From NCBI GenBank assembly GCA_964448135.1, contig CAYUVH010000016.1, forward strand, positions 1-64,000: DNA of 64,000 bases. The letters run 5' to 3'. The notes under the pieces were generated by a model. The model made no database searches, had not been told where the DNA came from, and saw only the letters and a program-made list of their open reading frames with translations. This DNA is from CAYUVH01 sp964448135 (lineage in GTDB: Bacteria; Verrucomicrobiota; Verrucomicrobiia; Limisphaerales; UBA8199). Below are positions 44,401 through 52,183 of this stretch, in pieces (position 1 is the first letter of the stretch; every line of letters begins with the position of its first letter). Made by a program: the position numbers and the translations under genes.

Positions 44401-44640
44401 AATCATGCCCGACCGGCGCGAGTCGCGGCACGAGCATACGTTGTCAATGTCCGTGCTGGTCTTGATGACGAGGCCGGCGCGAAGCGACGTCGCGCCTTCG
44501 GAAACAACGCCCTTGAGCAGGGGCGGGGTCCAGTTTGAGCTGAGAACTTTGCCTGAGGCCAGGAGCGCCCGGGCGTTCTTCATGGCCTCCCACCCGGCAA
44601 TCTTCGCCAGAAAGTCGTCCGTCAAATCCGTGAAACTCAT
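41488..44640 (-). CDS. SWIM zinc-finger SNF2-family helicase
   Basis: This 1050-residue cytoplasmic ATPase has an N-terminal SWIM-type zinc finger (VCSCRDSRRSGMICAHSV, CxC...CxH) near residue 68-86 and a long middle part. The SNF2 core follows: Walker A ADEMGLGKT near 613, DEAQH near 710, TGTPMENSV, and the second RecA lobe with LVFSQFVSML near 905 and the arginine-finger motif ATDRAHRIGQ near 980. It moves along double-stranded DNA and probably remodels DNA-protein complexes in repair or transcription. The gene stands alone; neighbours are not related in function. Length and layout are normal for bacterial SWIM-SNF2 proteins. Confidence 0.95.
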   Translation of the reverse strand: MSFTDLTDDFLAKIAGWEAMKNARALLASGKVLSSNWTPPLLKGVVSEGATSLRAGLVIKTSTDIDNVCSCRDSRRSGMICAHSVSVGLHHLKREKDSSPGLATAAPSRGAASMKAQPPAGPRVQRAIAGQTGEPVEISVILPPTLPASIERGKVMVTFEGRWSRGRVPLSVLPMTKPFSFSSEDTRLLDAAEKLAGGETPGGLMLSLVELTPLLEAMKGHPRVALGRGEPLVVSETAWRVPVQATLETSGEIRLNLAPEMEHPVLIAGESLWVFRGTSLEPVGLPAAWRELFRGPMKLSRQRVPLFLSQELGVLEAECEVDANFVLEEFTLEPQPPRFILALNGGLAQLQAQLQCAYGARIMTLGVTSKDETLWLPDPRSTTRYSTRDFAAELAATQLMRRMGFNGPDAQGRWNLLGEHAVVNFFARQYPRLQKEWEVSLEERLQRSTAKNFERIEPRLQITSSGERWFDVEMSLASADGEKFSAADIQRLILSGSGQARLKNGRIALIDTVALEEFNEVLRDCAPQQHARGYRFTDVQAGFLDATLRQQPGWKVQASEAWRERATRQSGEAKLECPPLGHLDEVLRPYQKQGVAWLQFLRDNHFGGILADEMGLGKTLQTLAFLNSLFKNRKLAGPALIVCPTSLVFNWQAEAKKFTPDLTVLALHGAGRHKLFEAIPKSDLVITSYALIRRDAERYQGLEFDTLVLDEAQHIKNRQTQNAVAVKEVRAGQRLVLTGTPMENSVLDLWSIFDFLMPGYLGGAQEFRERYENPIARDKDLAAQSRLGRRLRPFILRRLKREVAKDLPAKLEQVSYCELTDDQQEVYKQVLAVSRNEVMAAVGANGLAKSRMIVLNALLRLRQICCDLRLLKLDEAKFTDESSGKLELFGELLEEAIDGGHRVLVFSQFVSMLALLKEKLTADKMEFCYLDGATTNRGAVVEKFQANDKLPVFLISLKAGGVGLNLTGADTVIHFDPWWNPAVEDQATDRAHRIGQTRVVTSYKLITRGTVEEKILALQQRKRAVIKATLGGEESLVENLTWEEIQGLFE

Positions 44641-44707
44641 CCGTCCAAATCTGCCGGACGGCGACTGCGCTTGGCAAAATGATTCCGCAAGTTTTAGCAG
44701 CTACTCT

Positions 44708-45868
44708 TCACGGAACGCTCAAATGATCGGTATTGCGGATGCGGTACCAGCACATCAGTTCCTTGGCGGTGGGAATCGCCGGGCCCTGGCCTTCGGGACT
44801 GTCGAGATACAAAAACGCGACCGAGGAGAAACAGAAAGCCTTCAGGCGGTCGGGCGACCACGGATTGACGAAAGCGAACTTGAGGCGCTCGCGGAAGTGG
44901 ATGGCGTCGGCTTCGTGCGCGCGATACATCGCCACGCAGGCGTTGAGCGTGTCCTTGATGGTGACGCCATGGAAGGGACCGGCGATGGTGCCCTCGCGGA
45001 AATACCAGCCGCCGAGGAAGTAGTCTTCCAATCCCGTGCCGGCGATGCGGGGCTTCTCCCAATCGTTGTCCACGTAAACGTATTCGGGCGCTTCGAGGAA
45101 GCTGAGGTAATTGCGTTCCTCGCCCTGCATGTAAAGCTGGCAGCCGGCGTAGTGTCCGCGGCCATGGGCTTCGGCAATGGGCACCGGCGCCGGTCCTTTG
45201 TTGAAGCCGGTGTTGAATTGCGAGTGGAAATAACCCACCGCGTCCGGCAGCGGCGCGAGCTGGTAAAGGATATTGCAGAAGATGTCCGTGTTGATCTCGG
45301 GGTCCAAATTCTCGACTTCGACCCGAAAGCTTTTCCGGAACGGCATTGGCCATTTGCAAAAGAAGCCGCCGCTCGAAGTGCCGAAATAACGCGAAGCGAA
45401 ACTCGCGACTTCACAAAGACCGGCTCCGAAAAAATCGCCGACCGGCGTTTCGACGGAAGGTTTTTCCGCGCCATCGAAATAGATGCGCAGGATGAGCGTC
45501 TTTAGAATGGACTGATTGACAGCGGCCTTCGTGTTCCAGTGCTGCCAGAACCAACCGGGAAAGGTGAGCCAGAACTGGGCGATGTAGCCTTCGCCTTTGA
45601 CCTCACCGAGCGTGACGCGTTTGCCGCGCGGGATGTAGGTCGTCTTGCTCTTGCGGTCGAGATTGGACGTGGTGAATTGCCGGGTGGTTTCGTTTCTCAG
45701 CGTCGCCATCCGGAGATTCACCCGGTCCGACTCGGCGACCGTTGCCCCGGTCGGTTCGGCGGCCGCGGCGGCGGACGGCAGGGCAGCCGTGGCGCCCAGC
45801 GCGGCGAGCGAAGTGACAAAGCCGCGCCGGTCGAGAGGAGAGTTTTCCGAAGGGGTCGGTGGTTTCAT
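44708..45868 (-). CDS. DUF2961 / GH172-like glycoside hydrolase
   Basis: This 386-residue protein has a Tat-like signal (DRRGFVTSLAALGATAALP), so it is probably exported folded. The body shows DUF2961 features: GEGYIAQFWLTFPGW, VGDFFGAGL, YWPMPF-like KWPMPFRKS, and the GTGLEDYFLGGWYF stretch near residue 276 that carries a catalytic Glu in GH172. Known GH172 enzymes act on fructofuranose anhydrides and D-arabinofuranosides and work as multimers of jelly-roll subunits. It starts 21 bases after the stop of the upstream propeller glycosidase-like gene, in the same operon. The exact sugar is unknown. Confidence 0.87.
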   Translation of the reverse strand: MKPPTPSENSPLDRRGFVTSLAALGATAALPSAAAAAEPTGATVAESDRVNLRMATLRNETTRQFTTSNLDRKSKTTYIPRGKRVTLGEVKGEGYIAQFWLTFPGWFWQHWNTKAAVNQSILKTLILRIYFDGAEKPSVETPVGDFFGAGLCEVASFASRYFGTSSGGFFCKWPMPFRKSFRVEVENLDPEINTDIFCNILYQLAPLPDAVGYFHSQFNTGFNKGPAPVPIAEAHGRGHYAGCQLYMQGEERNYLSFLEAPEYVYVDNDWEKPRIAGTGLEDYFLGGWYFREGTIAGPFHGVTIKDTLNACVAMYRAHEADAIHFRERLKFAFVNPWSPDRLKAFCFSSVAFLYLDSPEGQGPAIPTAKELMCWYRIRNTDHLSVP

Positions 45869-45889
45869 TTCGGTCTAACGGTTAATAAG

Positions 45890-47131
45890 TTATTTTTCCG
45901 CCGGTGCAAAATTCGTGGGCTCTTGGTCCAAACCATCACTCCATAACAACGGCGCCAAACGCAACGGGCCGCCCGTCCAACCCGCGTGGCTGATATACCA
46001 TTTGCCGTCCGAGTCACGAACGATCTCGGATGCGTGCGATTGAATGCGGGTGTTTTTGCTTTCGAAGTCCCAATGGAACGGATCCTTCGAGACGTAAACA
46101 TCGGTCCAGTCATTGTCGCACGCGAAGAGGTAATAATTGCTTCCCCGCCGCACCACAACCGGTGATTCCGTCGGCCCGCCGAAACTTCCCGCGCGCGGAT
46201 GCGTGAACACCACCCGGCGATCGCCCCAATGCACGAGGTCTTTACTCGTCACACAGGCCACGACGTGGTTGCCGCATTGCGGCGTTGAATTGGCCGTGTA
46301 ATAGAGCACCCATTCATCGCCGATCCGCGTCACGAACGGATCCCGGGCGTCGAAACCGTCGGTGACCATCGGATTGTCCGGGCTGCGTTGCCAGTCGAAG
46401 AGGTTGGTGGAGGTCAGCAGGTGAATGCGGTATTTGCCGTGATCGCCCGGATCACCCACGCAGACGAACATGTAATACGTGTCCTTGTCGCGCACCACAT
46501 GCGGTGCCCAGAGCAAATATTCGTGATACTTTTCCAAATCCCGTTTCACGGCAAACGGCTGCGTTTGCCAGGGCTTTTGCAAGAGAGTGTCCGCGTTGAT
46601 GTGGCACAGTTGCCGGCCGGGATCCTTTTCCCACGATAGCGGCTTCGGATGCGTGATGCCGAACAAGTGCCAGCGCTTGTCGGGCCCCTGCGCGAAGGTG
46701 TGATCGTTCACGCACCAGGGCTCCTCGGCGGTGTAGAAAGTCGAGAATTCGCCCGCCGATACCAGCGGCTTTTCGCCGCCTTCAGGTTTCACCCTGCGGT
46801 CGGTAGCCTCGACCACGAGCTCGCGTTTCGCATCCTTCGCGATGACGTCCTCCTCGCTCTTGCCGTCGCGCCGGCGTTCGACTCGCAATAGTTCATACTT
46901 GCCGGCCGCGTCCGCGGCGAAAGGAATCCGCCACTGATCCTTTCCGAGATAGATCGCGAAGGCCTCAAACGGCTTCCCGTCAGGACCTTTAATCACCGCC
47001 CAATGTTCGAAACCGGGATAATCAAACTTCACACCCTCGAGGCGGACGTTGAAAGCCGTTTCAGCGCCGAACGCCATCTGCACCAACGCCGATAAGATTA
47101 TAAGCCGGCAATAATGACCCAGTATACGCAT
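45890..47131 (-). CDS. Secreted five-bladed-propeller glycosidase-like protein (GH43/GH32 type)
   Basis: From the ATG at 47131 the protein has 413 residues with a signal peptide (LGHYCRLIILSALVQMAFGA). An N-terminal beta-sandwich (residues about 25-105; a GxEHWAVIKGPDGKPF-like strand pattern) precedes the propeller. Repeating blade motifs are seen: VNDHTFAQGPDKRWHLFG, LLWAPHVVRDKDTYYMF, DARDPFVTRIGDEWVLYY and PTESPVVVRRGSNYYLF. The acidic residues in NDH, RDP and TESP match positions used for catalysis in clan GH-F/GH-J enzymes, so a furanosidase or pyranosidase is likely. It heads an operon with the GH172 gene and diverges from the phosphatase-fold gene. Confidence 0.82.
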   Translation of the reverse strand: MRILGHYCRLIILSALVQMAFGAETAFNVRLEGVKFDYPGFEHWAVIKGPDGKPFEAFAIYLGKDQWRIPFAADAAGKYELLRVERRRDGKSEEDVIAKDAKRELVVEATDRRVKPEGGEKPLVSAGEFSTFYTAEEPWCVNDHTFAQGPDKRWHLFGITHPKPLSWEKDPGRQLCHINADTLLQKPWQTQPFAVKRDLEKYHEYLLWAPHVVRDKDTYYMFVCVGDPGDHGKYRIHLLTSTNLFDWQRSPDNPMVTDGFDARDPFVTRIGDEWVLYYTANSTPQCGNHVVACVTSKDLVHWGDRRVVFTHPRAGSFGGPTESPVVVRRGSNYYLFACDNDWTDVYVSKDPFHWDFESKNTRIQSHASEIVRDSDGKWYISHAGWTGGPLRLAPLLWSDGLDQEPTNFAPAEK

Positions 47132-47317
47132 GCGTTTGTCGTTCGCTGTAACTCGCCACAATCGCCGGATTTCGTCAATGACCCGAACTGGGCGCGGAAC
47201 TTCCCCCTTGCCCGCCCGGTGTCCAAGATGCGTCCAAGTGGCCGGCGCAATCCGCCTAAACGGGGAATTGCCCTCCGGCCGATGGCCTCCCTATGGTTTT
47301 GGCAACCATTCTACCTT

Positions 47318-48424
47318 ATGTTTAAACAGTTTTCGCTCCTCGCCGCCCTGGCCTTCGTCCTGACTCCTCACTGCCATGCCGGAGAACCGCACAAGACCGA
47401 AAATGTTTTCCTTATCACCGTGGACGGCTTGCGCTGGCAGGAGGTTTTCACCGGGATGGAATCGGCGCTGGCGACAAAGGAATATGGCGTCTGGGATACG
47501 AACCGCCTGCGCGGTTGGTTCTGGCGCGAAACGCCGGACGCGCGCCGGGAAGCGCTGATGCCGTTTTTTTGGAAGACCATCGCGAAGCAGGGCCAGATTT
47601 ATGGGAACGGCAACAAGGGCAGCGTCGAAATGGTCACCAACAGAAAGAAGTTCACCTACCCCGGCTTCAACGAAATCTTCACCGGCTCGCCCGACGATCG
47701 CATCAATAAAAACGAGAAGCGGAACAACCCCAACGTTTCGGTCATCGAATGGCTGCATCGCAAGCCGGCCTACGCCGGCCGCGTCGTCGCGTTTGTAAAT
47801 TGGGACGTCCATCCGTACGTGCTCAACGCCGAGCGCAGCGGCATTCCGGTCTGGTCCGGCTACGACACGAACTTCACCGCCACACCTGGTTCGCGCCTCG
47901 AATTGGTCCAGCAGGTCCAGAAGGATGCCCTTGAGTTCTGGTATGACATGAGTTTTGACACGTTTTATTTCCATTCCGCCAACGAGTACGTGAAGGAAAA
48001 GCAGCCACGCATCCTCTGGCTGGCGCTGAGCGAGACGGACGAGTGGGCGCATGAGGGAAACTACGAGCATTACCTCCAAGCCGCGAACAATGCGGACCGT
48101 TACATAAGCAAACTGTGGAAAACGGTGCAGTCGCTCCCGCAATATCGTGACAAGACCACCTTCATCATCGCGTGCGATCACGGCCGCGGGACCGGGGCGG
48201 ACTGGCGCAATCATGGCGAAAAGATCGCTGGCGCCGAACGCACGTGGCTCGCGGTGATCGGGCCGGACACCGCGCCGCTCGGCGAGCGGACCAATATCGC
48301 CACCGTCACGCACAGCCAGATCGCCGCCACCCTGGCCGCGTTGCTGGGCGAGGACTACCACGCCGCCGTGCCCAAATCCGGCCCGCCCATTCAGGACTTG
48401 CTCCCCGCGCCCGCGCCGAAGTAG
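47318..48424 (+). CDS. Alkaline-phosphatase-superfamily secreted hydrolase
   Basis: This 368-residue exported enzyme has a signal peptide (MFKQFSLLAALAFVL; cleavage near CHAG). The alkaline phosphatase fold is shown by NVFLITVDGLRWQE (Asp36, metal), KKFTYPGFNEIFTG (region of the nucleophile Thr/Ser), ALSETDEWAHEGNYEHY (Asp and His metal ligands), and FIIACDHGRGTG with a later NHG. There is no CxPSR formylglycine site, so it is not a sulfatase; a phosphodiesterase or phosphomonoesterase is more likely. It is followed after nine bases by an OPA-type transporter, which suggests that it releases a sugar or glycerol phosphate that is then imported. The start is fixed by the signal peptide. Confidence 0.84.
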   Translation: MFKQFSLLAALAFVLTPHCHAGEPHKTENVFLITVDGLRWQEVFTGMESALATKEYGVWDTNRLRGWFWRETPDARREALMPFFWKTIAKQGQIYGNGNKGSVEMVTNRKKFTYPGFNEIFTGSPDDRINKNEKRNNPNVSVIEWLHRKPAYAGRVVAFVNWDVHPYVLNAERSGIPVWSGYDTNFTATPGSRLELVQQVQKDALEFWYDMSFDTFYFHSANEYVKEKQPRILWLALSETDEWAHEGNYEHYLQAANNADRYISKLWKTVQSLPQYRDKTTFIIACDHGRGTGADWRNHGEKIAGAERTWLAVIGPDTAPLGERTNIATVTHSQIAATLAALLGEDYHAAVPKSGPPIQDLLPAPAPK

Positions 48425-48433
48425 TAACAGCGG

Positions 48434-49783
48434 ATGTCATCGTCCCTCGCCGACGGGCCCGGCACCGCCGCTACGGGAGCCGGGGCCAGGTTCTTTCGGC
48501 GGATGGGCGAGAACCCGGTGTACGAGCGCTGGCGCTGGCAGATTTTTTTCGTCACCTGGCTGGCTTACGCGGGCTTCAATCTCACCCGCATGTCCTTTGC
48601 GGTTTCGAAGGTGGGCATTGAGAGCGATTCCCACATCCAGCTCACGCAGCCGCAAATGGCCATGGCCGACGGCGCTTTCCTTGCCGCGTACGCCATCGGA
48701 CAGTTCTTCTGGGGCATGGCCGGAGACCGTTTTGGCACCCGGAAGGTGATCCTGTTCGGAATGCTCTGTTCCGTTTTCGCCGGCTTCGGCATGGGCGCTT
48801 CGTCCGCAGTCACGATGTTCGTGACCCTCTTTTTGTTGCAGGGATTTTTCCAATCCAGCGGCTGGGCGCCGCTCGTGAAAAACGTCGGCAATTTTTTCTC
48901 CCGGCGCGAACGCGGCTCCGTCCTCGGGTTGTGGTGCACCAACTACGCCGCCGGCGGGTTCGTGGCCTCCGTCCTCGCGAGTTACTCCGCCGAGCGGCTC
49001 GGCTGGCGCTATGCTTTTTTCATTCCCGCCGCTGTGTTGCTGGGTGTCTGGATTCTTTTCTATTTTTTCCAGCGCGATCGTCCTGAGGACGTGGGGTTGC
49101 CGCCCGTGGAAGTTTACCACAACGAACCAGTGGCCGTGTTGAAGGCCGGCGAGACCTCGGCGGAAGAACCCGAAGGCTCTTGGAAGACCATACGGGAGGC
49201 ATTCACCAATCCCATGGTGTTGCTGCTGGGCCTGGTCTATTTCTGTCTCAAGCCCACGCGCTATGCGATCCTGTTTTGGGGTCCCAAGTATATTTATGAT
49301 CGCCTGGGATCGGGCATGACCGAAGCGGGCTTGCTCAGCGCCATGTTCGAGCTCGCCGGCCCCATCAGCATTCTTTCGATGGGCTTTGTCTCGGATCGCG
49401 TCTTTGGCTCAAAACGCATGCCCGTCTCGGTGATTTGCCTGTTTCTGCTCGGCGGGCTGTTGCTGCTGCTCAATCACGTGCCTTCCACGCGGCTGGCGCT
49501 GGGGGCGTGCCTTTTTCTCCTGGGCTTCCTTGCTTATGCACCCGACGCCATGATCGCCGGGGTGGCCGTGGTAGATTTTGGCGCGAAAAAAGGCGCGTCC
49601 ACCGCCACGGGACTGGTCAACGGCCTCGGTTCCATCGGTGCGCTGCTGGGGGGCATGATCCCCGGCCTGCTCCAGGAAAACTGGGGCTGGCACAGCGTCT
49701 TCATTTTCCTGGCTGTTTCGGCTTTTGTGGGCGGCTTGCTCTTGCTGCCGAAATGGAACGCCGTTCCTCCCACCAGCAAATGA
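48434..49783 (+). CDS. MFS transporter, OPA (sugar-phosphate/phosphate antiporter) type
   Basis: This 449-residue inner-membrane protein has twelve predicted helices in two halves and a 70-residue central loop. It resembles the GlpT/UhpT group: the region RWRWQIFFVTWLAYAGFNLTR in helix 1, DRFGTRK in the loop 2-3, and SRRERGSVLGLWCTNYAAGG in helix 4-5. The group exchanges organophosphates for phosphate. It lies nine bases after the phosphatase-fold gene and is certainly co-transcribed. The substrate is inferred; uptake of another organic acid cannot be ruled out. Confidence 0.88.
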   Translation: MSSSLADGPGTAATGAGARFFRRMGENPVYERWRWQIFFVTWLAYAGFNLTRMSFAVSKVGIESDSHIQLTQPQMAMADGAFLAAYAIGQFFWGMAGDRFGTRKVILFGMLCSVFAGFGMGASSAVTMFVTLFLLQGFFQSSGWAPLVKNVGNFFSRRERGSVLGLWCTNYAAGGFVASVLASYSAERLGWRYAFFIPAAVLLGVWILFYFFQRDRPEDVGLPPVEVYHNEPVAVLKAGETSAEEPEGSWKTIREAFTNPMVLLLGLVYFCLKPTRYAILFWGPKYIYDRLGSGMTEAGLLSAMFELAGPISILSMGFVSDRVFGSKRMPVSVICLFLLGGLLLLLNHVPSTRLALGACLFLLGFLAYAPDAMIAGVAVVDFGAKKGASTATGLVNGLGSIGALLGGMIPGLLQENWGWHSVFIFLAVSAFVGGLLLLPKWNAVPPTSK

Positions 49784-49825
49784 TCCGGTCAGATTGTCGG
49801 CTCGGTGTTTGTGGTCGCGTTGCGT

Positions 49826-51904
49826 TTACTGCCCCTGCACCCGAAAATACGCGGTCGAGTTTGTGCGAGGTATGACTGCCGAGGTGTTCGTCGTCGCCGC
49901 GCCCACGCTTTGCCAGACCGGGTTGTTGCTCAGTACCTGGGCTCGTTGAAGCTGGAAGGGACCTTCGCCACCGTTCCAGTTCAGCACGATGTTCGTGCCC
50001 GCGAGCCCGGCCGAGAGATTGAGCGGCGGCGCCGGCACGAGTATCCCGCGCGCCCGCGGTCCACCCAAGGCTCCGATCTCCGCCGCCGACATGGTGCGAT
50101 CCGTGAACATGAAGCTGCTCAGATAGACGATATGGGTGTAAACACCCGAGGTATCGCCTTCGTTGAACAGGAACAAATCGGGTCCGGGGTCGACGTTGGA
50201 ATAAATCGAATGCCGCCCGTCCACTGCCGCCGTGCCGGTGCACACATTCGTGCCGTTCAGATAATACTTCACCGTGCCGGCCGGCAGATCGGCCGTGAAG
50301 GCCACGCGATACCACGTGTTCGGCGCAATCAATCCGGTCGCAGAGTAGCCGATGACGAAAATTCCGAGCGAACCATCCGGCGCGACGTAAAAATCCGCGT
50401 CGCTCCCGCTCTCGTTGACCGGGCTGGTTTGGAAAAACGGAAACCAGTTGATCGGCGACGGCAGCAGGAAATCGAAAACCATGGTGTATTGATTGATGTA
50501 GGCGCCGCCGCCGTTGGGAGGGCTGGCCGGGAAGGTTGCGGTGTAACCGTTGTTGAGGTTGGTGAAGGCCGGCGCGCGAAGATATTTCACCGGCTTGCCG
50601 CCCATATTCGGAATCGTCGTGCCGTCGCTCGTGCCAAAAACCGTGAGATTGGAAGTGATGACTCCGTCGTTGTACGCAAGGACACCGTTGCCCAGCGCGG
50701 GCGCGAGGTTGCTGTTGGCGAAATTCCACTCATACACCGCTGACGTGACGATACGCGTTGAGAAGGACCAGACGTCACCGGTGACGACTCCGCCGGGAGT
50801 GAGTTCGTCCACCCGCCAGAAATAAGTCGTCGCCGGAAGCAGATTGGTCAGGTTCACGAAATTGTTCGTTGTCGTCGTAAGCAAAGCGCCCGGGCTGCCC
50901 ACGCCGAAATAGACCGCATGGTTCGTTGCGTTGGTTCCAGCCAGCCAGATCAATGTCGTGGCCGGGTTGACGTTCGTGGTCAAGTGGGCCGGGGAGGGCA
51001 GGGTGGCCTTCGCGGCCTGGGTCGGCGGGGTCAGCACAAAGGTTGTCAGCACCGCGCGATGATCCGATGGCCATGGGTTTATGCTGTTGCGTTCGTCCAG
51101 TTCCACTGAGTTTGCGGGCGTGACGCCGTCATTCAGCGAGTAGTGAATAAAATCAATCCGATCAAACACGCCGTCCGGTTCCTGGTTGGTTTTGGGAGTC
51201 CACGTGATTCCCGGATCGGTGTAGGAGAACGGTCCCGGAAACGTGCGATTGGTGGAATGCAGCGTGCGGTAGGAATCGCCCAGCCCCGCGCTCGCACAGG
51301 CGACCGAGGTCGGCCACGGGATGCTGGCGTAGTCCAGGTGCGAAGGGGCATTGAAATCGCCGACCAGAAAGCACGGCTCGAAGCTGGCGATCAACGGCTG
51401 CATGACGCTCAGCATTTGATTCAACGCCGGCATGCGAAGTGAAATCTCCTGGTTCGTCACATAGGAGACCGATTGCCCGTCGTGCAAATCATACGGTCCG
51501 TACGGAAACGGCTCGAGATGGCAACTGAACATGTGAATGCGTTGATTCGGGCTCAATTGAATGGTCGCTCCAACGGTGCGGGTCGCGTTGATGGGCGAAC
51601 TCAGGATCGGATAGCGACTCACGATCGGGCAATCCGCCGCCGGCAGGGAATAGAATCCCAGGTTCGTCGCAATCGTCTGCACCGTCGTCTGGTTGCACTC
51701 CTGCAGCCCCACCACGTCCGCGCCACTTTGCCGGATGACTTCAATGCAGTTGCTCAGGCTGAGTCCACCTTGCACCCAAATGTTGAAGCTCAGCACCTTC
51801 AACTGCGTAACCGGCGCGGCGCGCAATTCGATGCCCGGCAGTAAGGCAGCGAACAAAAACCCGGCTTGGACCAACCTCCGGAGACAGACCCATTTATTCT
51901 TCAT
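49826..51904 (-). CDS. Secreted EEP-family nuclease/phosphatase with Fn3-like and LamG-like domains
   Basis: This 692-residue protein starts with a signal peptide (LVQAGFLFAALLPGIELRA). An endonuclease/exonuclease/phosphatase domain covers residues about 32-295, with the metal-binding and catalytic motifs LSFNIW, LQECN, GDFNAPSHLD and WPSDHRAVL all intact. A fibronectin-like domain follows at about 298-385 (TYFWRVDELTPGG). A concanavalin-like LamG domain is at about 390-620 (YEWNFANSNLAPALGNG, then NTWYRVAFTADLPAG, then LFNEGDTSG). The final module ends in AYFRVQGQ. It could cut extracellular DNA, sphingomyelin-like lipid or a phospho-glycan. The LamG domain is shared with 53742 and 56026. 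Confidence 0.85.
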   Translation of the reverse strand: MKNKWVCLRRLVQAGFLFAALLPGIELRAAPVTQLKVLSFNIWVQGGLSLSNCIEVIRQSGADVVGLQECNQTTVQTIATNLGFYSLPAADCPIVSRYPILSSPINATRTVGATIQLSPNQRIHMFSCHLEPFPYGPYDLHDGQSVSYVTNQEISLRMPALNQMLSVMQPLIASFEPCFLVGDFNAPSHLDYASIPWPTSVACASAGLGDSYRTLHSTNRTFPGPFSYTDPGITWTPKTNQEPDGVFDRIDFIHYSLNDGVTPANSVELDERNSINPWPSDHRAVLTTFVLTPPTQAAKATLPSPAHLTTNVNPATTLIWLAGTNATNHAVYFGVGSPGALLTTTTNNFVNLTNLLPATTYFWRVDELTPGGVVTGDVWSFSTRIVTSAVYEWNFANSNLAPALGNGVLAYNDGVITSNLTVFGTSDGTTIPNMGGKPVKYLRAPAFTNLNNGYTATFPASPPNGGGAYINQYTMVFDFLLPSPINWFPFFQTSPVNESGSDADFYVAPDGSLGIFVIGYSATGLIAPNTWYRVAFTADLPAGTVKYYLNGTNVCTGTAAVDGRHSIYSNVDPGPDLFLFNEGDTSGVYTHIVYLSSFMFTDRTMSAAEIGALGGPRARGILVPAPPLNLSAGLAGTNIVLNWNGGEGPFQLQRAQVLSNNPVWQSVGAATTNTSAVIPRTNSTAYFRVQGQ

Positions 51905-52183
51905 GCACGATATGTGGACTTTCGCGCTTTTAATCTATCCGTCTCGCGTGACCACGCTATGCCCAGTTATTGGGGGGCATTCTCTGCTGCCCCTCGGAAA
52001 CGATGCTTCAATCAATTCGGCCGCCGCCGCGGAGCGCGGACAGTCCTGTCCGCAGCAACGTCCGGGGATCCGCCGTGCCGCGGTCTGGCTTTTCCACGGA
52101 GAAGTACTACTCGCTTTGGGGGTGCGGTCCGAGGGCTGCGGGATTACGCACCCGGCGCAGTCGAGTCCAGCTCCGGGATACAA
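51905..52183. repeat. Intergenic region with GCGGACAG palindrome
   Basis: No gene is seen. A perfect 18-base palindrome (GCGGACAG-TC-CTGTCCGC) lies at 52036-52053, followed by GC-rich words that recur in verrucomicrobial intergenic repeats. It separates two genes transcribed in the same direction. Confidence 0.5.
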
